A stretch of DNA of 64,000 nt from Pieris napi (taxonomy: Eukaryota > Arthropoda > Insecta > Lepidoptera > Pieridae). How positions within the stretch are numbered: the stretch's first letter is position 1; the number at the start of each line of letters is the position of its first letter. Both the position numbers and the translations under genes were made by a program. The stretch lies in the NCBI RefSeq assembly GCF_905475465.1, contig NC_062242.1:1267501-1331500 (forward strand), written 5' to 3'. Under the pieces are notes generated by a model. It worked only from the letters and a program-made list of their open reading frames with translations. It ran no database searches and was not told the origin of the DNA. Below, piece after piece: positions 21,101-34,200 of the stretch.

Positions 21101-24100
21101 AAGACCATCCATTATTTTGAAAAGGTCTTCGGAATTGATAGCATCGTTAATTCCTTTGTTATTTTTCAGTTTGATTCCAGTTCCATAAGCAACAATTAAA
21201 TATTGTCTAGTTAACATTAATTGTTTACGCAATTGGTATGGGTTACCGTTTCTACTTTCCCTCCTATTATCATAGTCATGAATTGTTGCATGGCCCCTAA
21301 ATCAATATTATTGAGAATGTTTGATTCTGTCGTCATCCAATTATACTTATTAAAATTTATTGAGCATAACCAATGAGTAACCGAGTGAGATCCACGCATG
21401 TAAACCATTATTATTGACATAGTTACTAGTTGATTTATTTCCGTCTACAATTTAATGTTTACTTATTATTGCTTGCGTTGTATTTTTTTCTTGTTATTAA
21501 AATAGCAAAGTATCAAGGCTACACGATACGTTAGCGGTAGTAATGGCAATGATTAAGTAAATTATGGTATAGCGCGTTACATCGTTCAATAATTGTAGCT
21601 ATTAACCCAATTTATTTAATTTTTTTATCGTCTATAGACCACCAAGAATTTAAGAATTTTATCAGTGGTCTTTTGAGCACCAGCCGTGGGTGGTTTATGC
21701 TTCTATTCATCAGTGACGGTAGTCGGTCGCACGCGTTTCCAATTATTGTGATTATTATAGCCGTTTGTCGTACAGCTGTAATATAAACTATTGTTACGAT
21801 TACCTCTGTAGGACCACCAAGCGAGTAATGTGCTATTTCTCGCCATGCTAACATTTTAGATACGCACTGAACTTCACCTTTCACTTTTCAGCTGCCACAA
21901 TTTAAACGACAGGAATATTGAATAAGCCGAGATAATATTTAGATAGAAGCTTTGGAAATTTTCAAATTTAGTTTATATAAAAAAACTCCTACCCTAACAG
22001 GCGACCCTAAATTGACAAGAGTGAACAATAAGTGAATAAAATTTACAGACGAAACAAAAAAGCAAATATACAAAATTAATTAGGAAAAACAAAATTACAT
22101 AATAAAAAATACAAGAAATTAACTAACTAACACTAACAAATAATAGAACTTTTGCCAGTTCACTCAACGGACACTAAAAAGGTCCGTTAACCTATGTTTC
22201 TTTAACTAAATTAATACACCGAATCATAAGTGCCCTTTTTAGAAGGTTAGTCCTAGCTGCCAGCACATGAAGTAACGGCAGACGATGTCGCTTTCTGACG
22301 TAGGTACACATCAGGTACATTGAAGCTAATGTTCTGTACTGCCGAATTACTGTCCTTGCTATGTAAAAATTGTATTAAGTACATCACAAGCGCGAATTCT
22401 CGGCGTACTTTTAGCTCGTAGCCCAAAATAATATTAGTATTGAGATAAAAATACCGTTATGATCCAACGTGAATCTTTTTTTACCTCACCTCAACAGGAG
22501 TCGGTGAAATAAAATGTAAACAGTTGAGAACTGGATCCTAAGGCCCGTATCAATAACGTAGATCGATATAGATAACGGTGTCGATATGTTATTTTGGCTT
22601 AAGATAAAATCTTCTAACTTTGTTGGGTTCTGATGATTTACTGAATGGGTGTAAGTATTCGTTATGGTCAATGAATTTGGGGGAAACGAAATATTGGATT
22701 ATTTATATCTTTTGTAATTCATAGGTTCATAATAATAATAATGAAGCCACTTTGATTTTATACTATTAAAAAAATTACAAATTAAATGGTGTGCTCTACA
22801 GTATGGACCCCTTTTGGATCTGTTCCTAGCTTCCTCCATCCATTTCTCCGAAAAGCCTTGACTATATCGTCGCTTTTATGCTCTTCCCACGTTTCTTTTT
22901 CCTGGAGATCCATAGGTTCGTACAAGAACTATAATTAATTTGATTTTCATAGTTCAATCTAGATAGGAAAATTTACAGGCATTTTTTACGATTATTCGTC
23001 TAATACTTGCTTGTATTTCTGATTCCGTTTCCTAAACAGAGACTGTATACAATCATTTTGAGTTTCATCTTACGACGAAAGAGGCAGAATACAAAATTCC
23101 ACCCGTATTACCAATTCGACTTAGGGTCCTTCAAGAAAAGAGCGTACCATTCTTAATAGGACGGCAACGCACTCGCGAGCCCTCTGGCATTGAGAGTGTC
23201 CATGGGCGACGGTATCACTTAACATCAGGTGAGCCTCCTGATGTTAAGTGATACCGCCCGTTTGCTCTTAAACAAAAATCTATCAGTTCAAAGCCCGGCC
23301 TAGTTGTTTGTTTATAAAGGCGCTCAAGACCACACAGACGGTAGGCAATCTGTGCTGTTCACCCCGCCCCACCTGTAATCAGCCATCATTACCTTCTAAT
23401 GACGTGTTAACGTTGTTTTATGGGAATGCCAAACATGACGTTCATATTTCGGTCATTTACATTTGTTTGTCGACTTCGTATTGTTTGCTTTCGTCTTCTA
23501 AAACAGAGGGCGGCGTTCCGGCTATCCACTGCACCGGTAAGCGTGTGTGCTCAGACCTTTTGTCTTTTCAAAGCGGGATTGTCATCTACTTATAAAATGT
23601 GCCTTATACGATTATTCTTCAGTGAACGTTAAAAGTTAAGTTTAAAGTTAAAAACCACACGAGTCACACACAAGTAATGTTTTATTAACACACGATATTA
23701 AGTTTTATTCTTTTTTTGAAATAAACAAAAGTACCTTCACGATATTAAGTTTTATTCTTTTTTTGAAATAAACAAAAGTACCTTCACTCAAAATACTATG
23801 TCTAACAGGCTAATAGTACCACAGTTGTCAAATTTATACGTGTTTTAGGTGTTTTTAATACTAGTAGCGCCATCTATGTGTCAGTCTACGAACTTTTTAG
23901 CCCACTGAATACGCTATTTAGAAATTTAAATAATGTTTGAATTATTTAGTAATCACGAAACCCCGATAACCTTAAGGCGAATTTATAAGAATAAGTAGGT
24001 ACTATTATTTATATGGGCGTTATAAAGGTTTTTAATATTGCTGGAAATAGTAATGACACAATTTGTATTTTCAAATACACGCCTATGAACTTTTATGTAT

Positions 24101-25236
24101 TTGGGTTCTTATTATGTACTATGGAATTGTTTGACTGTCGTTTTTTGAATTCCTAACATAAAATAAAGTAAATCAGTGACGCTACAACCTTTTTAGGTCT
24201 GGGCCTCAGATTTATGTATGTATTTCATTTGTCAATCCAATAGGCAAGTAGGCTATCAGCCTCCTGTGCCTGACACTCGCCTACTTTTTGGGTCTAAGCA
24301 TGCTGGTCCCACGATGTTCTCTTTCACCGTTCGAGCGAATGTTAAATGCGCACATAGTAAGAAAGTCCATTGATACACAGCCAGGGATTGAATCTACGAC
24401 CTCAGGGATGAGAGTCGCACGTTAAAGCCACTAGGCCAACACTGCTCATACCAACTGTTATACGTGAAACCGTTTCTGACAATTACCAAATACGTTTGCG
24501 GTAATAATTTTATAAAAATATCTGGTTAAGAACACCCACGTTTGTCTACCTTCCGGTACCAGTTAATACGTCCCTGTTTATTCTCCGTTTTCTCACAATT
24601 TCTCTAATCACCTCGTTACTCGAAAATGGACTTTAAGTTCAAGTACACACGAAGAAGCGGTGTGATTGTAATGGCAGCTTACAAGCTTTGCCTAATTCAC
24701 ACAAGGTATTTAGCTGAACTTTGTGAACAACGAAGATGTAATGATGGCCTATGGTAATGCATCTTGTATTTAAAAACGTTCGTCACAATGTGCACGCTAA
24801 TTAAATTATCAATGCGTACTTCCTCATTATTTTGAACCGGCTTTTAGTTGAATTTCGACATTTTTCCTAAAAAAATTCTGATTCCAGAAATATCGATTAT
24901 ACAGTGTAAACTGTTTATAACGTCATTGGCTATAACGTTACACTCTCTATAACATAATAAAACACAAAAGACCCATTCATTAATATACTCTTTATAACGC
25001 AACAGCACTCTCTATTACGAAGAAATATTTTCATATTTAGACATCAACAACATACTTTAAGTGTCATCGTTTTTATAATCAGATTAAAAAACTATTGAGG
25101 TGCTGAAATTTCTAAAAAGGTACCTGAGGTCATAAACAGCCGTCTCGCCTCTGTTATTCTTAATTGCATTAACACGTGCTATTATTATTGTAGGAAATTT
25201 TGGTCTCATTTACTAAACGCACCATTGTCATCTATC

Positions 25237-25270
<34 letters not shown>

Positions 25271-28200
25271 TACTGTAATTGGTTAAATTTGGTGTTTATT
25301 CTATTTTATAACGAAGAAAAATGCTCGGTCCCTTGAAATTCGTTATAAAGAGTTTACACTCTATATTTAGCAATACATATTGAGCTGTCCGAGACCGTCC
25401 TTAAATAGTAATGTCACGATTTATAAGTCGTTGAAAAAAAGTGTAAAGGTCGCTGCTGATAGGGAATAAACACGCAGGTCGGTTTTGAGACGCCAATGGA
25501 ACCCGCTGAGATTATATCGTCCAATATTCTCCGTCTTTGCACCTCATATTTCCTTAAATTGAGCGAAATAAGGCTTTAATGTATTCTAGGAGCAGTGTTG
25601 GCCTAGTGGTCTCAGCGTGCGACTCTCATCCCTGGTCGTAGGTTCGATCCCCGGCTGGATCAATGGACTTTCTTTCTATGTGCGCATTTAATATTTGCTC
25701 GAACGGTGAAGGAAAACATCGTGAGGAAACCAACATGTCTTAGACCCAAAAAGTCGGTGTGTGTCAGGCACAAAAGGCTGATCACCTAATCCCCTATTAG
25801 ATTTAAAAATGATCATGAAACAGATTTAGAAATCTGAGGTCCAGACCTAAAGAAGTCGTAGCGCCACTGATTTATTTTGTAATGTATTCTAGGGGTCTTG
25901 CAAATTGGTTTGAACTAAGTATCCCGGGATGTGAAATTTGCCGGGTGAATTCACACCAGTGATCTGTCCCCTTCGTATTATAAATCAAATGCAGGTACTC
26001 CGTCGGACGCAGTCGAATAAGCATTATGTTGGGGCCACTTCCTCATTAGTTTCAGTTGACTATTATATTGCATTGAATTGCAACGTTTCTTTTGCAAAAC
26101 GGATTACCGATACGTAACAATTTTAAATATGCAGTGACTTTTTCACTGCAGTTTTGTCCTGTTTCAATCCAATTAATAAAGCTGGTGTTGTTTTCTAGAA
26201 CAATAACAGATTTATCCCGTTAACTCTTTTTAAATTATCATTATTATTAAACGTAATTTATCTATCGTTATACGTAAATTAATCAATAAATATTTTAAAT
26301 TTGACGAATATTTATTTGAGTGGCGGAGAGTTTCTTGCTAGTTCTTCTTGCCCGCTCTACGCCCTCGACATGCGAACTGGTAGTAAATGTAAATTTAGAA
26401 TTAGTTTAATTTATTTTCTGACGTTCATAAGTGTACTTGTAACTGTAACCTATGTGAAAAAAGTTCATTTAAAAAATGATGATTTTCGGAATTAATGAAT
26501 CCTCAACATTAGGGTGTAAATCTTATATTTTATCGTGTACATAAAAATGTATTTTGTTAATACGAGTTATAAGGCTGTATAACTTCAACAAGAGTAACAT
26601 GGCGTCCACAATGGAGTTGCCAGTCAGCCCTGCCTCAACGACCAAACCCTCCTCACGTGTGACGGCTATACATTTGTTTGTCCGCAGCTGCGGTGCCGAC
26701 AACATATTTATTGTGCTCATTAACCTTTGAGAACGCTATTTAATTGTCGGCCGTTTTTTATTCACTTCACCTCTGACCCGTCCACGACTTATTGCTCCCC
26801 GGTCGCTCTTCGAAAGGGAACTGGTGGGTTATTTATTATTACACTCGGTATTGTGGCGCTTGAGCTCATCCGTATGATTTATTCTGTTATAAGGATGTGA
26901 CACGATCCAAAGAGGCTTTAGTCTTGTAAACGTCCAACAAGGAACTTGTGAGATGTCCATCGGGACAATACCGTGAGGTTTCACACGGCAAATAGATGCA
27001 TACGTTTGAACACAGGCTTAAAAGATTAATAGTACAAAATGTTTTAAGGTTCTTTAATGTATGTCTTGTATACATAGCGATGTATCATAAATCTTTCTAT
27101 ACAATAGAACTAAAGGATTTTAAAAACAACATTAAGTGGTCATTATTTATCTAGTTCAATATATTTTTGAAGACGTCGCGATAAACGCGATTGACTCTTC
27201 GTTTATTTACGTTTAGTACTTATCGGACTGGAGAATGTTGCTACCATTGTTCTCGTGTTTTATTCACTTTGCCATTGACGTCTTCATGCGCGCTATCATC
27301 CGAAAATTGGTGTATCATGTTTGTATCGTCTGTATGGGACCGTTTATTGATTGTATCGTGGTTTGTTCGCTGTTCACTTTGAATAAAATTCGAATTATAA
27401 TTAATCACGCTTGTGTCGCGTGGGAGAGCGCCGCGTACCGAGCGTCGATCTATCATATTTTGTGATAACCACTAGAACGCATCTCGGATTTGGAACTCAC
27501 ATGACATCGTTCAGTGCAATAGTCAAAATGCCATTTTGTAGAGTGCGTTGCCCTTTTTGACGTGGGATGATAATTTATTATGTAGATTTGTAAAAGATTC
27601 GAGTTATCCTTGTCTACTGTGTGTATACTGTATTAATTGCGACGTTTATTAAGACTTTGTCGCTGATGACATCGAAATCGGATCATAAATCTTTTAGCAT
27701 CGTATCTGCGTAATAACATAGCTTAAATTATTCAATAGCGGCGCAAATAGACGAGTTCTAAGCGAGGGACACCCTGGGGCTATGGCGGAGACTGTCAATT
27801 GAATTTGTCTGCAAGCGCGCCGTGCATTAATAGCGTACTAAACTATGTTGAATACTATTATTGATATTTTCATAAAACGCAACTATTGTTGGACTACGCT
27901 CTTGTCTGGTTTAGTGCGTTTTCGTTGTGGCATTAGAGATTTTATGCTGCGTTTGTAAGGTATAAAATTTTATTACTTTTGTATGACTTGATTTTGGTGC
28001 CACCACAATAATATTAAATAAAAGGTACGACGGCGTTTTATTAAGTGCTTTTGCGTCTTTTGTTCGTTGCAGTCTCTTTGCTGTGCTCCGTTCCCACGTT
28101 CTGGCTTTTTAATCATGTCAGTTGTGTGTTCGCATTTCATATTGCATCATAATGTGCTTATTAAGAGTCGTTTGCTTTTAAATGCGTACCATTTAGCGTA

Positions 28201-31200
28201 TGATATGTGGCGCTTCGCGTGTTCGGGCTCGGTTCTCTCGTCACAAATGTTCCTTTCGCACGACATTTGGGATGATATTCGATTGATATTTAATACTGTA
28301 GCTTGAGCTGTTGGCTGGTAATGAGAAAGCAACAGTAACAGTTATTACTGTTGTTATAACTATTTGCCCGGTAATTATGTCAACACGAGTTCCCTAATCG
28401 AGGGACATAAGTCGTGGTGTAAGGTGATAAATGTCCACACATTACCGATTGTGATGTATGCGGCTCATTAGCTCCTAAATAAGATATACCATTGATTAAG
28501 AGGCAGCACATACTTATTTTATTACATTCCACTTTTAATAAACAAGCGATTAATTATGTTTGATTATAAACGGTATTCGTAAGCTTATGTTTTGGTAATT
28601 ACGGCCCATTGAAGTGTTATTAATCTTTCTATTACTTGGTTTTTGAAACGACTGTACTGTTTGAGATAGGAGGAAATTTATTTTGAATTTTGGACTAAAT
28701 TTATAATGCTATATAATTTGTACGTGGTTTTGATCTAATACTAAAATTTGTTTATTGATTTTCGTAACTAAGAAATATATGTTTCTATAGTGGCACAAGT
28801 AACCGATGAATGTTAAAGAGTTTTATTTATTTATTTCCTTATTTCCTATTTTTACAGTAACCTAATAATAGTACAATAGAAAATATAATAATATAAAAAT
28901 TAATCTAAGAACATAATATAAATAAAACAAGGAACAAAAAAACCTTAACCCTTTTATAAATAATTATAAATAATGTAATTGTCGTGAACTCAGCCAGTGT
29001 GCAACTGAATATATCCGCCTCAAAAGCAATAGTGTTGTATATTTGTAACAAGTAAGTGCTGAACTTTAAAATGCCTCACGAGAAATTGTAAGGAAACCTA
29101 AGGTTTTTTTTTAATATAACGGGGCAACGGGAGGCTCATCTGATGTTAAGTGATACAGTCCATAGACACTCACATATTATATATATAAGAGTTGAAATAG
29201 TACACAACAGAGTTTTCCCCTTAATAGAGACTGCAAGTGTTATTGGACACTTTCTTATGTTAAAAAACCTTTTTAGTAAATTAAGTTAGTTTTAAATTAC
29301 TTATTAGTCTTATGTTACTATGGATCGTTATGTTTAATTTAGTCTATGTGCAGAGACAATTTAAAATATATATACATATATATATATAAGAGTAGGTATC
29401 GTAGTCATTTATACATTATCAAAATAGAAAAGTGTTGTGTGAAGATACTAGACGCTCATAAAAACCTTTAAGTGCCGATTTTCATTACAATAACTCATAA
29501 ATGGTCCAAGATCCCAGGGCCGCCAGACGTCACGTATTTTCTGACGGATGAAATGTGGACGATTGGGTAGTGTTAGTATGTACTATGATCGTATGCCTAC
29601 CTGCTAGCTTGGTCAAACGGCCAATTTCCAGGTAGCAGGTAATCAAGGTACACAAAAACATTACTTACTTCACGTAAATTCTCATGGCTGATTTTTATAT
29701 ATGTTTTCGAGTGTATAGTTAAAAATAAATTGTCAATACTCCCAGACACTTTCCGTCGGCCATATTGCTTAACAGACGCTTTAAGGGTCTCAAAATAATT
29801 AGTCAACTTCACGTAAATTCTGACGCTCCATTTTTATATATGTTCATTCGACAACTATTTTAAAAGCTTTGACAAGAAGACAGACCGATCCAAGGGGCCA
29901 ATCATCCCCTAAACTAAATTTTAATATCTCTATGAGTGAGAGAGCATTATCTACGCGCATGAGACTGAGTGAGACCGACTGCGCTGTTAAAGCCATGAAA
30001 ATTACTTGAAAAATTATTATTATTCAAAAAGGGCAAGCAAAAGCCGTTTAATATTTGAAGAAAAATGAAGAGTACCAACAAGCATTTCACCGTTTTGGTA
30101 CGTTGGATTTTGTTGGTGATGTAGATGAAGAAGAACGTGTATTCAACATAATACAAAAATTTATCTGTGATGTTTACAACGTTCCTGGAATAATTGATGT
30201 AGATGCTGCCAGACTACAGTTGTTTATCATTTATATACATGGTATCTGATATAAATGAAGAATTCAATCGAAAGAATTTAAGAAACTTCGATGCCAGTAG
30301 CTTACCACCTTGTAAAAGTGAGCTTTGGCACAGTTTCGACGGGCTAGCTTTGGAACAATGCAAGTATGAAGATGATAAATATTTTCAACCCCTAAAACAA
30401 TGGCTGGACACTACAAGATGGTAAATATGATTTTCATTGGTTCGATGGAGATCAATTACCGGGTTTTGTCAGTGAGTCGCTGGAAGAACAATCAGGTAAA
30501 TTATTTTCGTTTCTCATATTATTTGTATCTTTTTAGTTTTTTCAGACCTTCATTGTTTAACTTGTTTTTTACAGAGGAAGAAAATAAGGATAATGCTGAT
30601 GATGACGATCACGATTTAGATATTCAATTTCAAGATTGATATTTGATGATGATGATAATGAAGATTAAAAGCCACTGTTAAGAAATATTGAAGAATTAAT
30701 ATTTTTCCACTTTGTTTCCAAATTTCCAATAAATAATTAATTAAAAAAATTGCTGCTATTTAAATATAAGCGGTATTTTTAAAAAATATTTTTTAGTTCT
30801 AATTAATAAATTGAAAAAAAAAAATGTCGGCTAACTTTAGTATTATTTATTATGTGTTTTTTTCTTATTTTTGTTGCTATAATTTACTTGTCAACAAAAG
30901 TTCTAAAAATTATAAAATATCTGTTCAAGTAATTTTCATGGCTTTAACAGCGCAGTCGGTCTCACTCAGTCTCATGCGCGTAGATAATGCTCTCTCACTC
31001 ATAGAGATATTAAAATTTAGTTTAGGGGATGATTGGCCCCTTGGATCGGTCTGTCTTCTTGTCAAAGCTTTTAAAATAGTTGTCGAATGAACATATATAA
31101 AAATGGAGCGTCAGAATTTACGTGAAGTTGACTAATTATTTTGAGACCCTTAAAGCGTCTGTTAAGCAATATGGCCGACGGAAAGTGTCTGGGAGTATTG

Positions 31201-34200
31201 ACAATTTATTTTTAACTATACACTCGAAAACATATATAAAAATCAGCCATGAGAATTTACGTGAAGTAAGTAATGTTTTTGTGTACCTTGATTACCTGAT
31301 ACCTGGAAATTGGCCGTTTGACCAAGCTAGCAGGTAGGCATACGATCATAGTACATACTAACACTACCCAATCGTCCACATTTCATCCGTCAGAAAATAC
31401 GTGACGTCTGGCGGCCCTGGGATCTTGCTCTAAAATGTCAAATATAGAGAGTTGAAAAATTTAGTTAATCTTTATTTACAACTCAAATTTCTAATAAAAA
31501 AAGTTTCGTTCTGAATAAAAAAAAATCACGGATATTTTAATACTTGAAAAATGGGTCGACTGTTAAAGGCAGGTTCAAGGACACCCATGGTTGTGAATGC
31601 GTTGCCGGTTAATAAAAAACACATTACGAAAATTATTACAATCAAAATTTGTGGATTTTATTCATTTTAGTCTAACTATACTTCGTTATGACCGCGTTGG
31701 CGCTAGCGGTATATGTAATAAATTAGCAAGAGTACATAATGATTGAATATTAATGTTTACAGTTTGAAATAATGGTATTTAATAATGTTGTTATGGGTTT
31801 CTTAATAGCGCTTTTTGGACAGAAAAATTGATAGTTCAATTTTGTGTGGCGCGTCGTTAGTATCATTCGTTGGCCCCAAGGCATGCAAATTAAGATATTT
31901 CATTTGAATAGCTTTGATTTATGTGTATGCGTACACTAGCTAAGCTTCGGTCGCTATTTTCTCACACCCTGAATATTTAAATTTTTAATTGTGGTTTAGA
32001 AGTGTTCGCATTCTCAAACCAGAGGTCTTGTGTTTGAAATTGAAATCTCTGTTAGATACACAAGCCTCTTGGATCTTTACGGTAAGATTCAGAAGCGAGA
32101 CATCACTAAGTATGACTCTTGAAGGTCAAATGAGGTTTGACATACCCGAGTAATTCTTAGTGGACTTTAAATGTTCGGATTAGATCTGTTTTGGTATTGA
32201 CGTAATTTTTCACTTTTTTTTATATGTTGTCTCTACACAAAGACATCAGGATCTAGTCTAATTTTAGTCTAGTAAGTAATTTAAAACGAACTTAATTTAC
32301 TAAAGATAATATTTAACATAAGAAAGTGTCCAATAACACTACGTACAGGCTTTATAAAGGTGTAAACACTCTGTTCTTGTGTACTATTTTTTTCCACCTA
32401 CAACTGTTTAGCACACTAATTCACTAATTCAAATGATTTTACAACTATGAATAATTAAATTTTTCACAATATGAAAACAACTGGAATTTAATATAATTTA
32501 GATACGCGTTAATCCTATTTTACGATCGAGGCAAGGTTGTGCGGACAATCAAAATAAATTGTTCCTTTTATATTTTATTATCCGTATAATTTATAGACTA
32601 CACAAAAATTTTATCAAATTCAAGTCGTAAAACTTTTATGTATTCGTTTAACCGCCTCGCCTATTCACTCTTCTCAGCTAATTTTCGATTCCGCATTGAT
32701 TGAATACCATCGTCACATTATTAATTAATTTTACGAATAAATTATGAAGTCATGCATTTATAATGGAGTTATTCTTATTTTATAGCTCAATTAGTTGCAT
32801 ATTTGTATAGCAATACTCTTGTAACCAGAGTTACGAACTCTCTTCAGAAGTTGTTTGACAGCAAGGTGATCCTCTTGGCCCGGCTTTTTTTTAGTTTCGC
32901 AATAAATTCTTGCTTACAAAATTTTAAATCAAATTTTGACGATGGTACTCTGGGTGGTAACGCAGATGTACTTTCAGATCTACCTATGATTATATCAGAT
33001 TTTAGTTCAATAGGTCTAACTTTAAATTTTGATGATGTGAAATATATATCCATGGTGATAATTGGGACACCAACGACAATAAAAATCATACCATCTGTAC
33101 CAGTAGGTTTTATGCTTTTAAGTCTAATAGGCTAGTGTTTAAGCTAAGTAATAAAAAAAAAGCAATTATTTATCTTCATTCATTTCAAAGATACACCCAA
33201 AAATACCTAAAAAGCGAAACAAAAACAGAAAAAATTATAACTCCTAAACTACAAAAAATCGTAGAACATACATGGGGGTTATTCCGGTTCCTCTAAGAAT
33301 GCTCTATGTCTGGACCCCGCTTGACACCCTTTTAAGGGCCACCCTGTATGTGTATAAATTGGTTTATGGCTAAAAATCATGATAATGAACTGTCTATGAA
33401 TCCCACATGGACACGAAAAATTTCTCCGACTTGACGCCATTTGCATAACCTAGAAAATATTACTATCACATGCGTTATCTTCTCGCAAGCTTTACATGGG
33501 TCAAAATGCCGCGTTGCCGCTAAGATTTTGCCTCGGTTCTTATAATTCAATTTACAGACCCGGTGATTGGTTAATTTATCGTCGATAATTCAAAGTTTTA
33601 TCTGTTAACAATCTTAATTTCTTTATTATATCTGTGCTGTGAATAATATTTCGATGAAAGTTGTAATTGCCTGTTCGTAGCACGGCTACGACTAATCGAA
33701 TACGCTGTAATGACCGTGTTGTAATGTATTACAATAAAATATTAGATTTCCGGTCAACTCGTGACTTTTAACATGTATACTAAATATTTACAGTTAAACG
33801 AAAGCTGTGTTTGTGTTTAGGGGAAATTGTTGTAATTTTTCAAAATGATTCGTAATTGGTGGCTTACACAAGTTTAATGAGAACTGAGGTTAATTTCATT
33901 TTAGTTTTTTGACATAACTCATAACATATGTGATCATTGGTATGATAAAATGTAAAGTGGAAAAAAACCTTTCTTTACTTGTTTTGTTTTGTTTAATTTA
34001 TCGTAATGTTTTTACAAATATAAAAACGGTTTAAATGTAACAATATCTCGCATCTACCTACAGACGTTGCTTAAATTAAAAAAAAATTGTTTTCATGAAA
34101 ATGACAATATCATCGAAAATTTACCTACAGTTGAATGCCCAGAGAATATGGTACCGTATCGCACCACGCATTACACGTATGTTCTGAAAAGAAATATTTA

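Noticed and set aside
20790..21188. 132-codon open frame on the plus strand
   Set aside because: Longest intronic frame, but no domain, no splice context and no codon-use signal; treated as chance.
23210..23256. microRNA precursor
   Set aside because: The perfect 20-bp hairpin is too short and lies in a repeat where it is explained by a templated insertion.
25590..25665. Functional tRNA gene
   Set aside because: A and B boxes are present, but the rest does not fold into a cloverleaf with matched arms, and the same head recurs as part of a SINE at several places.
27191..27465. Overlapping open frames on both strands
   Set aside because: Three mutually overlapping frames with no similarity; at most one could be real and none shows coding features.
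33280..33355. Transposon terminus (gggccaccctgtatgtg)
   Set aside because: Resembles 'caccctgtat' ends of some insect MITEs, but no matching inverted end or target duplication was found nearby.
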